A DNA stretch of 18,363 bases from JAYEKL01 sp034660995. GTDB taxonomy: Bacteria; Patescibacteriota; Minisyncoccia; JAHIHE01; JAGLIN01. The notes beneath the pieces are model-generated. The model was given only the letters and a program-made list of their open reading frames with translations, had not been told where the DNA came from and did not search any database. Within the stretch, counting starts at the first letter, position 1, and the number at the start of each line of letters is the position of its first letter. The position numbers and the translations under genes are program-made. This document shows positions 7,295 through 13,624 of the stretch, piece after piece. The stretch spans positions 1 through 18,363 of the forward strand of contig JAYEKL010000043.1 of the NCBI GenBank assembly GCA_034660995.1, read 5' to 3'.

Positions 7295-7478
7295 TTCCTG
7301 TATCAACCTACGAGTTGGCTTTTTTCTTTTTCAAAATTTAATCAACAAAATTGATAAATAGTTTTTGTTAGTTTTATCTGTTTTGTGTTATTGGTAATTA
7401 TTTGTCAATGGTAAATTATCAATCTATCTTAAATTCCTATACCCCCCCTGTAAACAAAAAAGTAGAAGTGAGATAAAA

Positions 7479-7832
7479 CTAAATATTTTTCAAAAAATTC
7501 TTAATTCTCTCTTTATCTTCATTTGCCTTATTTCCCTTAAAATATATTTCTATGAACTCAATACTAACCATTTCTACAGTTTGATGATTTTCAATATAAG
7601 CATAGATAATTCTCAAATCTTTTTTCTTCAAACTCCTACAAAAAAATCTTGCTTTAATGATATATATTGAGCCATTTTTTGTAATGACATTAAAATGCTT
7701 GCCAATACCTAACGGCGATTCGTTTAAAACTTTTTTAAACTCCATTAAATCACTATCCAAAGTTTTAAATTTTTTGGATAATTTCTTAAAATCTTTTTGA
7801 AATTCTACAGTACTTTTAAAGTTCATCTTCAT
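7479..7832 (-). CDS. RelE/ParE-superfamily toxin
   Basis: The 117-residue product has the look of a RelE/HigB-like RNase toxin. It has an N-terminal helix pair (FQKDFKKLSKKFKTL), a central strand region (SIYIIKARFFCRSLKKKDLR, then IIYAY) with clustered basic residues, and a C-terminal IEFIEIYFKGNKANEDKERI segment common in toxins paired with HTH antitoxins. It would cleave mRNA or act at the ribosome by analogy, which is not proven. Its start lies inside the end of the antitoxin gene (17-base overlap with ATG at 7832, 11 bases if ATG at 7826 is used), so translation is coupled. It is the second cistron, as is common when a large antitoxin comes first. Confidence 0.8.
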   Translation of the reverse strand: MKMNFKSTVEFQKDFKKLSKKFKTLDSDLMEFKKVLNESPLGIGKHFNVITKNGSIYIIKARFFCRSLKKKDLRIIYAYIENHQTVEMVSIEFIEIYFKGNKANEDKERIKNFLKNI

Positions 7833-8601
7833 AGTTTCTTACTGAATGATCATCGTCGCGATAAAAAACAGTTTCATAGCTGATCTCCTCGCCTGTTTTA
7901 TGAACTCTCCACGGAGTATCCGAGTGAGAATAACTGCTTAATTCAGTAGCATTCTTCCAAGCCAAGCGCGCCAAAACTTCATCTATATGTTGAATCTCTT
8001 GAGCTGACAAAATTTTTAAATCCGCCACTCTATGAGGCAGATATTTCTTTTGTTCATGCTGAAAATACTTGCTTCTGATTTTTTCTATTTCACCTTTTTC
8101 TATCATTTGATCTGTTATTTTTTTAAACTCAACTGGCGTCGGACCAAAATGATTTTTGATATATTTTGCGCCAATTAATTGTTCTTCAAATTTCTCATAA
8201 TAATCAAAATCTATAAAATAAAGCAGTTTATAAATCGCAGTTTCACCGATATTCGGCCGAGCGCCGACTTTTTCAAGAACATAAAGCAAAACTTCTTTAA
8301 ATTTTTTTACATTTGCGCGAGGCATAACAATTCTTATTTCAGGTTCAGATATTTTTTTTATCTTTTTTTCTTTTTCCAAATAAATTTCTATTTCCTTTTT
8401 ATCGCCATTTATTAAATTCTTTAAAGACATGCTAAAAACAGACGCAATTTTTTGCGCCTCTGAAATCGTCAATTCTCGCTCGCCTTTTTCTATTTGCATA
8501 TAGGTTTGGCGCGACATTTTTAATTTTCCCGCCATAAATTCTTGAGAAAAACTATTTTTTAAGCGAAAATTTTTTATTGTTTGCGACAAGTTTTTAGTCA
8601 T
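7816..8601 (-). CDS. XRE-HTH/Panacea (DUF4065) antitoxin
   Basis: Two domains are visible in this 261-residue protein. Residues about 5-60 form an XRE-type helix-turn-helix (FSQEFMAGKLKMSRQTYMQI, then EKGERELTISEAQKIA). Residues about 110-235 match the Panacea/DUF4065 fold: GETAIYKLLYFIDFDYYEKF, GAKYIKNHFGPTPVEF, and a later SYSHSDTPWRVHKTGEEISY. Panacea is known as a promiscuous antitoxin domain that neutralises unrelated toxins (PanA of PanAT systems). Here the partner is a RelE-like toxin encoded downstream with overlapping frames. The HTH should give autorepression, and palindromes around the promoter at 8636-8687 are obvious candidate operators. The start ATG at 8601 gives a natural N-terminus. 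Confidence 0.88.
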   Translation of the reverse strand: MTKNLSQTIKNFRLKNSFSQEFMAGKLKMSRQTYMQIEKGERELTISEAQKIASVFSMSLKNLINGDKKEIEIYLEKEKKIKKISEPEIRIVMPRANVKKFKEVLLYVLEKVGARPNIGETAIYKLLYFIDFDYYEKFEEQLIGAKYIKNHFGPTPVEFKKITDQMIEKGEIEKIRSKYFQHEQKKYLPHRVADLKILSAQEIQHIDEVLARLAWKNATELSSYSHSDTPWRVHKTGEEISYETVFYRDDDHSVRNYEDEL

Positions 8602-8632
8602 ATTTTAAAATTTTATGATTACCCTTAATTTC

Positions 8633-8662
8633 ATTATACATTATGTATGAAATTCTTGTCAA
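8633..8662 (-). promoter_or_regulatory. strong promoter of the toxin-antitoxin operon
   Basis: On the minus strand there is a consensus -35 TTGACA (8657-8662), an 18-base spacer and a consensus -10 TATAAT (8633-8638). The start of transcription would be near 8626, about 25 bases before the antitoxin ATG. Confidence 0.8.
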
Positions 8663-8687
8663 GCGTGTATGTAAAATTTTATATACA
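8636..8687. promoter_or_regulatory. paired palindromic operators over the antitoxin promoter
   Basis: ATACATTATGTAT (8636-8648) is a perfect odd palindrome overlapping the -10 box. TGTATGTAAAATTTTATATA plus CA (8666-8687) is a 22-base palindrome with one mismatched pair just upstream of the -35. The two share the TGTAT/ATACA half-site, so they are likely sites for the same dimeric HTH protein, most simply the antitoxin itself. Confidence 0.6.
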
Positions 8688-8721
8688 TTATTAATTTTAC
8701 ACATTTCCCGATTTAATCATT

Positions 8722-8862
8722 TTAATCATAATAAATTCTTAACTTTCCAGTCCCTTTTAGATTCCTTATTTGGCTTTTTAAATTTTTTTCCTGCCTTTCG
8801 GCAGATATGTCCTTGATTGATGAATGAGATTCGGCAGAATTAGAGAGATTCAAATCCAACAT
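8722..8862 (-). CDS. possible 46-residue ORF between tRNA-Gln and the TA operon
   Basis: An open frame on the minus strand runs from ATG at 8862 to TAA at 8722. It starts MLDLNLSNSAESHSSIKDIS and ends NLKGTGKLRIYYD. It has no Shine-Dalgarno sequence and no recognised family. A perfect hairpin CTGCC-tttc-GGCAG (8791-8804) is read in frame as part of SAERQ. It may be a gene fragment or chance; the lysine-rich end with KLRIYYD looks protein-like, but support is weak. Confidence 0.2.
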   Translation of the reverse strand: MLDLNLSNSAESHSSIKDISAERQEKNLKSQIRNLKGTGKLRIYYD

Positions 8863-8878
8863 CCCACAAACAAAAAAT

Positions 8879-8903
8879 AAAACGGCGCAAATTGCGCCGT
8901 TTT
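8879..8903 (-). terminator. intrinsic terminator after tRNA-Gln
   Basis: A perfect 12-bp inverted repeat, AAAACGGCGCAA / TTGCGCCGTTTT around a single central base, lies 6 bases beyond the tRNA 3' end. On the minus strand it is followed by a T-rich tract (TTTTATTTTTTG). The A-tract on the other side would also let it work in the opposite direction. Confidence 0.9.
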
Positions 8904-8909
8904 ATTTTT

Positions 8910-8983
8910 TGGCTCGGGGACAGGGATTCGAACCCCGATCGTCAGGATCAAAACCTGATGTCCTACCATTAGACGATCCCCGA
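8910..8983 (-). tRNA. tRNA-Gln (anticodon UUG), CCA encoded
   Basis: The minus strand folds as a standard 74-base cloverleaf. The acceptor stem is TCGGGGA/TCCCCGA, the D arm GTCT...GGAC, the anticodon stem TCAGG/CCTGA with loop TTTTGAT (anticodon TTG), and the T arm has the loop TTCGAAT. The discriminator is G and the 3' CCA is encoded, as in most bacteria. Glutamine identity follows from the UUG anticodon. Confidence 0.97.
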
Positions 8984-9197
8984 AAAATATAATTTCTAAT
9001 TTTCAATTTCTAATTTCTATTAAATTTTCAATTTTTAAATCATTTTTACTATACCAGAATTTTTGACAAATACTCTGGCGAAAATATTACTTTACCCACT
9101 TTCACACACCCCATCTGCTTCATAGCCTACCCCTCTCTAGAGGGGAATTATTTCGTTATAAGTTATAGGTTATGTGTTATGTGTTATGTGTTATGAA
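8984..9197. other. AT-rich spacer between tRNA-Gln and dnaX
   Basis: No gene is seen. The stretch holds repeated AATTTCTAATTT/TTTCAATTTC blocks (8990-9035). On the minus strand an extended -10 (TGG TATAGT, core at 9048-9053) may drive the tRNA. There is a hairpin CCCCTCT-ct-AGAGGGG (9130-9145) and three tandem TTATGTG units (9170-9190) next to the dnaX stop. The hairpin has no T-run, so it is not a classical terminator. Confidence 0.5.
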
Positions 9198-10880
9198 TTA
9201 CACCACTTCTCCACCGAACATATCAAGCGCGGAATTGACGAGATTATCACTTTCCTCTTTTTTACTTTCTTTTTTTGTGAAACTCATTTCTTCAACTTTA
9301 TATCCCATTTTTTCAGCTTCGTCTTTCGTTATAAATTTCAGAAGAACTTTTTCTTTTAGAATTTCTTCTATTACTTTTTCAATAATTGATCTACTCTCTA
9401 CTTTTGCAAGTTTATCTTTATGAAAAGAATATTGACAAGATATTATGACTTCATTTCCTTTAACATCAATCGGTTGGCAAGTTTTTAGAAATGCCGTAAG
9501 TGAATGATTGTGAGGTTTTACTTCTTCAAGAATTTCACACCATTCATCTCTTATAGTTTCAAAGCTGATACTACATTCGTCCACTATTTTACTTTTCTCC
9601 TCCCTCTCTTCAATATTCTCTACAATTTCTTGCTTTATTTCATTTTCCTTTTTCTCAAAACTAATACTTTTTTTTACAAAATCACCTGATTGTTTTACTT
9701 TACTTGAAACTTTTTCTGTTATCTTCTTGATTGGCTCTTTAATTTTGTCATTATAACCGTTTTTTTTATCTTTTGTCAATAATTTTTCATCTTCAATATT
9801 AATTTCAGCAATTGCAAGTTCTAAGGGAAGTTGAGGAATTAACGCTAATTTAATCTCTTCTTTACTTTTTATAAAAACACTAATGATCTTTATAAGATGC
9901 GGAATTGAAGACATCTCTGAAATTTTTTTCAATTCTGAAATCTGTTCTTCGGTCATTTCAGAAGAAAAATATTTTTCCATTTCCGGACTTAGTTTTATCA
10001 GCATTAACTTTCTTGTGTATTCTATAATAGAACCTGCAAATTGCTCAAGATCATAGCCATCATCAGTTATTTCATTTATATATTCAATTGATTCACTATA
10101 TTTTTTTTCTAAAATCAAATTTATGATTTTTATTGCTATTGAAATATCAGCTACTGAGAGAATTTTTTGAACTTCTTCAAGCGTTATTTTATTTCCATCT
10201 TCAATAGAAAGGATCTGACCCAAAAGACTTTCGCTATCACGCAATCCTCCATTTGAATTTATAGCAATAAAATCCAAAACACCGTCCTCTACTTTGACTC
10301 CTTCTTTTTTTGCAATTTTAGATAAACATCCTGTTATTTCAGAAACTTTCATTCGCCTAAAATCAAACCTTTGGCATCTGGAAATTATAGTCGCCGGAAT
10401 TTTGTGAATTTCTGTAGTTGCTAAGATAAACATAACATGCTTTGGCGGTTCTTCAAGAGTTTTTAAAAGAGCGTTAAACGCGCCTTTGCTTAACATATGA
10501 ACTTCATCAATTATATATACTTTATATTTTCCAATTGAAGGCGCAAAATTTATTTTCTCTATGATATCCCTCATTTTATCAACTTGAGTATGTGTTGCCG
10601 CGTCAATTTCAACCATATCCAAAAAACTATTTTGATTTATACTAAGACATATTTCACATTTGTTGCAAGGATTTCCATCTTTCTCATTTTTGCAATTTAT
10701 AGTTTTGGCAAGAATTCTTGCTATTGTTGTTTTTCCAATTCCTCTTGGACCAGAAAATAAATAAGCATGAGCAACCTTTCCATTTTTAATGGAGTTTTTG
10801 ATAGTTTTGATAACATGTTCTTGTCCGACAACCTCATCAAAACTCATTGGTCTATATTTTCGATATAAGACTTCACTCAT
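9198..10880 (-). CDS. dnaX: DNA polymerase III subunit gamma/tau
   Basis: This is the clamp-loader ATPase. From the start MSEVLYRKYRP it shows Walker A GPRGIGKTT at residues 44-52, a zinc module with Cys63, 72, 75 and 78, Walker B IIDEVHML, sensor 1 in LATTE and the arginine-finger SRCQRFDFRR. Domain III follows, then a charged Lys/Glu-rich linker and a C-terminal domain (SLTAFLKTCQPIDVKGNEVI and on) that would contact the polymerase. Full length is 560 residues. I chose ATG at 10880 rather than a TTG 21 bases upstream because the protein begins as DnaX does. An A8 run at 9668-9675 with a Shine-Dalgarno-like AGGTGAT before it and a -1 stop right after it suggests production of a short gamma form of about 406 residues. 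The gene directly follows a decayed SemiSWEET gene. Confidence 0.96.
   Translation of the reverse strand: MSEVLYRKYRPMSFDEVVGQEHVIKTIKNSIKNGKVAHAYLFSGPRGIGKTTIARILAKTINCKNEKDGNPCNKCEICLSINQNSFLDMVEIDAATHTQVDKMRDIIEKINFAPSIGKYKVYIIDEVHMLSKGAFNALLKTLEEPPKHVMFILATTEIHKIPATIISRCQRFDFRRMKVSEITGCLSKIAKKEGVKVEDGVLDFIAINSNGGLRDSESLLGQILSIEDGNKITLEEVQKILSVADISIAIKIINLILEKKYSESIEYINEITDDGYDLEQFAGSIIEYTRKLMLIKLSPEMEKYFSSEMTEEQISELKKISEMSSIPHLIKIISVFIKSKEEIKLALIPQLPLELAIAEINIEDEKLLTKDKKNGYNDKIKEPIKKITEKVSSKVKQSGDFVKKSISFEKKENEIKQEIVENIEEREEKSKIVDECSISFETIRDEWCEILEEVKPHNHSLTAFLKTCQPIDVKGNEVIISCQYSFHKDKLAKVESRSIIEKVIEEILKEKVLLKFITKDEAEKMGYKVEEMSFTKKESKKEESDNLVNSALDMFGGEVV
9661..9687 (-). promoter_or_regulatory. 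probable programmed frameshift site in dnaX (tau/gamma switch)
   Basis: On the coding strand AGGTGAT (9681-9687), a 7-base match to the 16S anti-Shine-Dalgarno, stands 5 bases before eight A residues (9668-9675). The zero frame reads GTA AAA AAA AGT. A -1 slip on A AAA AAA continues AAG TAT TAG, stopping at 9661. The product would have 406 residues and end after domain III. E. coli uses an A AAA AAG slippery site with an internal Shine-Dalgarno element, and Thermus uses slippage on an A-run. No strong downstream stem is visible. Confidence 0.65.
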
Positions 10881-10893
10881 AATATTTTGATAT

Positions 10894-11171
10894 TTAAACA
10901 AACACGAATATTGTAGTTATTGCGCCTAATACTAGCGCTAAAATATTTGGAGCTAGAATAAACAAATCTTTTTTCCCATAAGCATACAAACTCCAGAAAA
11001 AACCGCAAACAGCTGTAGCCAAAGGTTGAATAAATATATTGCTATTCCCTTGAATATTTGAAATTAGAACTTCTATTTAGAGAAACAAACATTATTATTG
11101 CCATAATAGACGCAATACTGCCAATTATTTTTTCATTTTTTCTTAAAAAAAAATTGAAATTTATTATCCAT
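10894..11171 (-). pseudogene. frameshifted SemiSWEET (MtN3-type) sugar transporter
   Basis: Three frame segments on the minus strand together read as one SemiSWEET. ATG at 11171 begins MDNKFQFFF and runs to a stop after the T9 homopolymer. The next frame gives NEKIIGSIASIMAIIMFVSL. The third gives EVLISNIQGNSNIFIQPLAT and continues AVCGFFWSLYAYGKKDLFIL to a stop at 10894. The pattern of a first membrane helix, then a Q-V-L/I-N segment, IQPLATA, and a W-x-x-YAYGKKD loop is typical of SemiSWEET, a half-size bacterial sugar transporter acting as a dimer. At least two single-base shifts break the frame, one near the homopolymer and one after MFVSLN where the conserved Pro-Gln would be. Either the gene has decayed or the read carries indels. 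It ends 13 bases before dnaX. Confidence 0.7.
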
Positions 11172-11258
11172 AGTATTTTCTTTGATTTACGATAAAAAAC
11201 ACTTACAAACACACAGACAAAATACCATAAGAGGTGTTAAAATTACTATATTTAAAAT

Positions 11259-11515
11259 TAGAGTGTAGAAGAACACTTTTTATAATTGTCATTTCGAATC
11301 CCGATAGGGTGAGAAACCTGCCTGCCGGACAGGCAGGTCTGTAAACTATACTATACCAGAAAGAAGGAGGGTTAAAGTGAGATTTAGTCAGTTCATAGAT
11401 CTCTCCATTCCGCGAAGTTTATGCTGAATTTATCAGTGCTCCAGTCGAGATGACATCTACGCATTCAGAATATCTCTGTTTCCTTTATATGACAAAAACG
11501 TTTTTCTACAGTCTA
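11259..11515. repeat. MITE-like element A with terminal inverted repeats
   Basis: The element of about 257 bases has imperfect ends: TTAGAG-TGTAGAAGAAC on the left and, inverted, TTAGAC-TGTAGAAAAAC on the right. Three internal blocks are shared with element B (16739-16893) in inverted orientation: ATTTCGAATCCCGATAGGGT (11291-11310), ATAGATCTCTCCATT (11395-11409) and GCTCCAGTCGAGATGACA (11438-11455). Compared with B it carries three extra inserts. AAAAT flanks both ends and could be a short target duplication, but the area is AT-rich. No transposase is encoded. Confidence 0.75.
11316..11338. repeat. hairpin nested in element A
   Basis: ACCTGCCTG-ccgga-CAGGCAGGT is a perfect 9-bp stem with a 5-base loop. 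It lies in a segment that element B lacks, so it looks like a palindrome inserted into the element or lost from B. A similar CTGCC/GGCAG hairpin occurs at 8791-8804. Confidence 0.75.
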
Positions 11516-11531
11516 AAAATATAAATATTTT

Positions 11532-12293
11532 TTATAACAAATCATCTAGAATGCCTCCCTGACTATTTTTGTTTTCATCGTCCTTATCCTCATCTTCGTC
11601 TTTGTTAAATTGCATTTCCTTCTTCATTTCTTCAATATCTGGCGTCCACTCGTCTTCTATAAGCTCATTTTTATTTCTCTTTTCATGTTCTATGTTTTTT
11701 TCTTCAAAATTATTTTTGACTTGCTTCATACCATCTTCCTCAATAAAGTTTTCATTGTCTTTTGCATCAAATATCTCGTTTTCTTTAGAATTTTCTATTA
11801 CTGCTTCAATTGCCGCCCACTTGCTTATCTTCTCTTTAGGAACAATTATAGTTACTTCATCTCCTTCCCCAGCTTTAAAATATGTAAGTGAGGCTAAAAG
11901 AACATTATATCTTCTTCCCTCTGAAGAAACAAAGAACTTTCCCTCAGAATCTTTCATAATAGTTCCAATTATCTTTCTTCTATCTGCTGGACTTATTTGC
12001 TTATAGACGAATGAACCATCTTCTGTAATAGTAAGTTTTAATAGATCTCCTTCAATAAGCTTTGATTTACTGGCATAATTAACAGGAATTGGATATTCTT
12101 TTCCATCAAGACAGATCATTTTTTCTCCGTCAAAAGCTCCTTCTATTATTTGGCTTGCCTCAGAATCAATTGCTTTCTTTTTAGGACTATCATCAATTTG
12201 CGATAAAATTTGCTTTGCCGCGACAATACTCCTTTCTGCGTTTTCAATCATCTGACGCAAAAGAACAATCTTGTTTTGTTTTGATTCTTCCAT
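11532..12293 (-). CDS. conserved-looking protein of unknown function with acidic tail
   Basis: The 253-residue product has three parts. Residues about 5-45 form a helical segment (IVLLRQMIENAERSIVAAKQ). Residues about 50-165 form a strand-rich domain with IIEGAFDGEKMICLDGKEYP, SKSKLIEGDLLKLTITEDGS and a second similar half ending VTIIVPKEKISKWAAIEAVI. The rest is a highly charged Glu/Asp/Lys tail with DEDEDKDDENKNS and a final GGILDDLL. I recall similar proteins, annotated hypothetical, in many Patescibacteria, which supports the taxonomic guess but gives no function. There are no cysteines in a metal pattern and no signal peptide. An extended -10 promoter lies upstream, divergent from efp. 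A nucleic-acid or ribosome-related role is possible but unproven. Confidence 0.8.
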   Translation of the reverse strand: MEESKQNKIVLLRQMIENAERSIVAAKQILSQIDDSPKKKAIDSEASQIIEGAFDGEKMICLDGKEYPIPVNYASKSKLIEGDLLKLTITEDGSFVYKQISPADRRKIIGTIMKDSEGKFFVSSEGRRYNVLLASLTYFKAGEGDEVTIIVPKEKISKWAAIEAVIENSKENEIFDAKDNENFIEEDGMKQVKNNFEEKNIEHEKRNKNELIEDEWTPDIEEMKKEMQFNKDEDEDKDDENKNSQGGILDDLL

Positions 12294-12350
12294 ATTTTTT
12301 ATTTTTATTTTGTTATTGATCCGTTATTTTTAACGTTTTTCAGTATTATC

Positions 12351-12378
12351 ATTATATCAGATTATTAAAGTTTGTAAA
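12351..12378 (-). promoter_or_regulatory. promoter of the acidic-tail protein gene
   Basis: Minus strand: -35-like TTTACA (12373-12378), 16-base spacer and -10 TATAAT (12351-12356) preceded by TGA, an extended -10. The leader of about 50 bases contains a small hairpin CGTTA-tttt-TAACG (12322-12335). Confidence 0.65.
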
Positions 12379-12455
12379 TACAAAAATAGGGTTTAATAAT
12401 TAAAAATAGTTGGTATTTCTCTAAAAACTATATTTAAAATAGTTATACCAGATAA

Positions 12456-12634
12456 TTCGTTGGCTCAGTCCCAAAGGGCTGTGGAATCCAAATGTTAAAT
12501 TCGTTGGCTCCATAGTGGCTTTAGCCCTGTGGAGCCTTTTTGTTACAACTCTGCACTTGAGCTCCAACCCTTTGGGATTAACGAAGATTTTTACATCTGG
12601 GCTCCACAGCCCTTTGGGACTATGGAGCCAACGA
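12456..12634. repeat. cluster of four hairpin repeats, two direct and two inverted
   Basis: The unit is TTCGTTGGCTCC-ATAGTCCC, then AAAGGGCTGTGGAGCC. Copies are at 12456-12489 and 12500-12536 (forward), and 12559-12585 and 12600-12634 (inverted), with divergence among them. The fourth copy folds alone into a 13-bp stem (with G-T pairs) around CAAA. The second forms 10+3 bp and is followed by T5 on the plus strand (12537-12541). The array as a whole is an inverted repeat that could extrude a large cruciform. It fills the divergent space between the acidic-tail gene and efp, upstream of the efp promoter. Confidence 0.85.
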
Positions 12635-12690
12635 GCTTTAGCATTTCAGCATAAAAAATAACGCCTCACTCCCTGAAATAATTAAATTCC

Positions 12691-12719
12691 TTGCCAAAAA
12701 TAAAGAATACAAATATACT
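12691..12719 (+). promoter_or_regulatory. promoter of efp
   Basis: Plus strand -35 TTGCCA (12691-12696), 17-base spacer, -10 TATACT (12714-12719). Transcription would begin near 12726, about 39 bases before the efp ATG. Confidence 0.7.
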
Positions 12720-12764
12720 AGAAGTGCGTCTATAAACAAAAAATAACTAATTAAAAACATAAAT

Positions 12765-13331
12765 ATGCCAACAATAACATTCAGAGAGATAAAAAAAGGT
12801 TCAATTCTTTTACTAGATAATGAACCATATGAAGTGCTTGATCGTTCTTTTAGAGCTAAACAACAGAACAAGGCAATGGCAACTGTCAATATGAAAAATC
12901 TTAACACGGGCAAAGTGCTAGAAAAAAATTTCCAATCCTCAGCCCCAGTTAAGGAAATAACTCTTGAAGAAATAAAAGCGCAATTTTTATACAAAGAAGG
13001 AGAAAATTATAATTTTATGGATCAGGAAACTTATGACCAATTTTCTCTTGAGAAAAAACAAATTGGAGATACCGCAAATTACCTTAAAGAAGAAATCGTT
13101 GTCAGAATAAAAAAATTTAATGACAAACCAATTGATATCATTCTTCCTACAGAAGTAAGCTTAAAAGTTATTGATTCTCCCCCAGGAGTTAAAGGAGACA
13201 CCGCCCATGGAGGATCAAAAACTGTAACTCTTGAAACTGGACTAAAATTAAATGTACCGCTATTCATAAAAGAAGGAGAGAATTTAATAATTAAGACAAA
13301 AACCGGAAATTTTGATCGTAGAGAGAATTAG
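12765..13331 (+). CDS. efp: elongation factor P
   Basis: The 188-residue protein has the three-domain length of EF-P, which relieves ribosome stalling at polyproline. Domain I begins MPTITFREIKKGSILLLDNE. The middle OB domain has FMDQETYDQFSLEKKQIGDT. The C-terminal domain has the family signature region GDTAHGGSKTVTLETGLKLN plus VPLFIKEGE. The tip loop that normally reads Pro-Gly-Lys-Gly, with modified Lys34 or Arg32, here reads Lys32-Gln33-Gln34-Asn35-Lys36, so neither the usual Lys34 nor the Arg32 target is in place. It is the only larger plus-strand gene in the window, driven by its own promoter. Confidence 0.96.
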   Translation: MPTITFREIKKGSILLLDNEPYEVLDRSFRAKQQNKAMATVNMKNLNTGKVLEKNFQSSAPVKEITLEEIKAQFLYKEGENYNFMDQETYDQFSLEKKQIGDTANYLKEEIVVRIKKFNDKPIDIILPTEVSLKVIDSPPGVKGDTAHGGSKTVTLETGLKLNVPLFIKEGENLIIKTKTGNFDRREN

Positions 13332-13401
13332 TATTTATAAAAAACAAATAAGAGTTAACAAAAAATCCTATCTAGAAAAACGAAGAAGTGTAAATAAAAA
13401 T

Positions 13402-13429
13402 TTGACATTCCTTGTTATTTTGCTACGCT
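13402..13429 (+). promoter_or_regulatory. promoter of the small acidic ORF, with nearby inverted repeat
   Basis: A consensus -35 TTGACA (13402-13407) lies 16 bases before TACGCT (13424-13429), which is preceded by TGC (extended -10 style). CCTATCTAG (13367-13375) and its exact inverse CTAGATAGG (13428-13436) bracket the promoter, and a near copy CTAGAAAGATAGG follows at 13553-13565. Confidence 0.5.
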
Positions 13430-13465
13430 AGATAGGTAAAGTAAAAAGCAAAAAAGGTAATTAAA

Positions 13466-13564
13466 ATGACAAACGAAAACAAAGAAGTAGAAGAAGAAAA
13501 AGAAAAGAAAACGCCACAACAATTATGGCGTGAAGCAGAAGAAAAACTGGCGCTAGAAAGATAG
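13466..13564 (+). CDS. small charged protein (32 aa)
   Basis: This short frame starts at an ATG preceded by an AAAAGGT Shine-Dalgarno-like sequence 8 bases upstream and by a consensus -35. The product, MTNENKEVEEEKEKKTPQQL followed by WREAEEKLALER, is a charged helix of 32 residues. It has its own promoter and ribosome site, and the sequence is not random-looking. I do not recognise a family. It could be a truncated copy of a longer gene, because the helix ends abruptly. It is convergent with dus, which ends 61 bases further on. Confidence 0.5.
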   Translation: MTNENKEVEEEKEKKTPQQLWREAEEKLALER

Positions 13565-13624
13565 GTAAACCAATATAAATTTCTACATCAGTGTTTTATA
13601 GAAAATAAAGGTGCAAACCCTTTT

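Larger units (their letters stand above)
7061..7478. other. non-coding, repeat-rich spacer
   Basis: No convincing gene is seen here. The stretch holds two identical 34-base palindromic repeats, a related hairpin at 7163-7182, a tandem duplication of TTTTGTCGCG (7240-7259), fragments of the same motif family near 7200-7230 and 7300-7315, and a C7 run at 7442-7448. It separates the redox operon from the toxin-antitoxin pair. The toxin gene is read into this region with no clear intrinsic terminator. Confidence 0.7.

Noticed and set aside
7061..7330. CRISPR array
   Set aside because: Only two exact repeats are present, separated by 132 bases, and they are palindromes without regular spacers; no cas genes are nearby.
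8791..8804. CTGCC-tttc-GGCAG as an intrinsic terminator
   Set aside because: On neither strand is the stem followed by a T-run; the stronger stem at 8879-8903 serves tRNA-Gln.
9130..9145. CCCCTCT-ct-AGAGGGG as the dnaX terminator
   Set aside because: After the stem on the minus strand the sequence is TAGGCTATG with no T-tract; it looks like a repeat remnant.
10881..10901. Upstream TTG start for dnaX
   Set aside because: The extra residues do not match DnaX N-termini, whereas ATG at 10880 gives MSEVLYRKYRP.
11569..12006. Ser/Phe-rich plus-strand open frames over the acidic-tail gene
   Set aside because: They are the antisense of a Lys/Glu-rich coding region, which always gives Ser/Phe/Leu-rich shadows; the minus strand has the promoter and sensible protein.
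12638..12994. Minus-strand open frame overlapping the start of efp
   Set aside because: It overlaps efp and its promoter and part of the hairpin array, and shows no family features.
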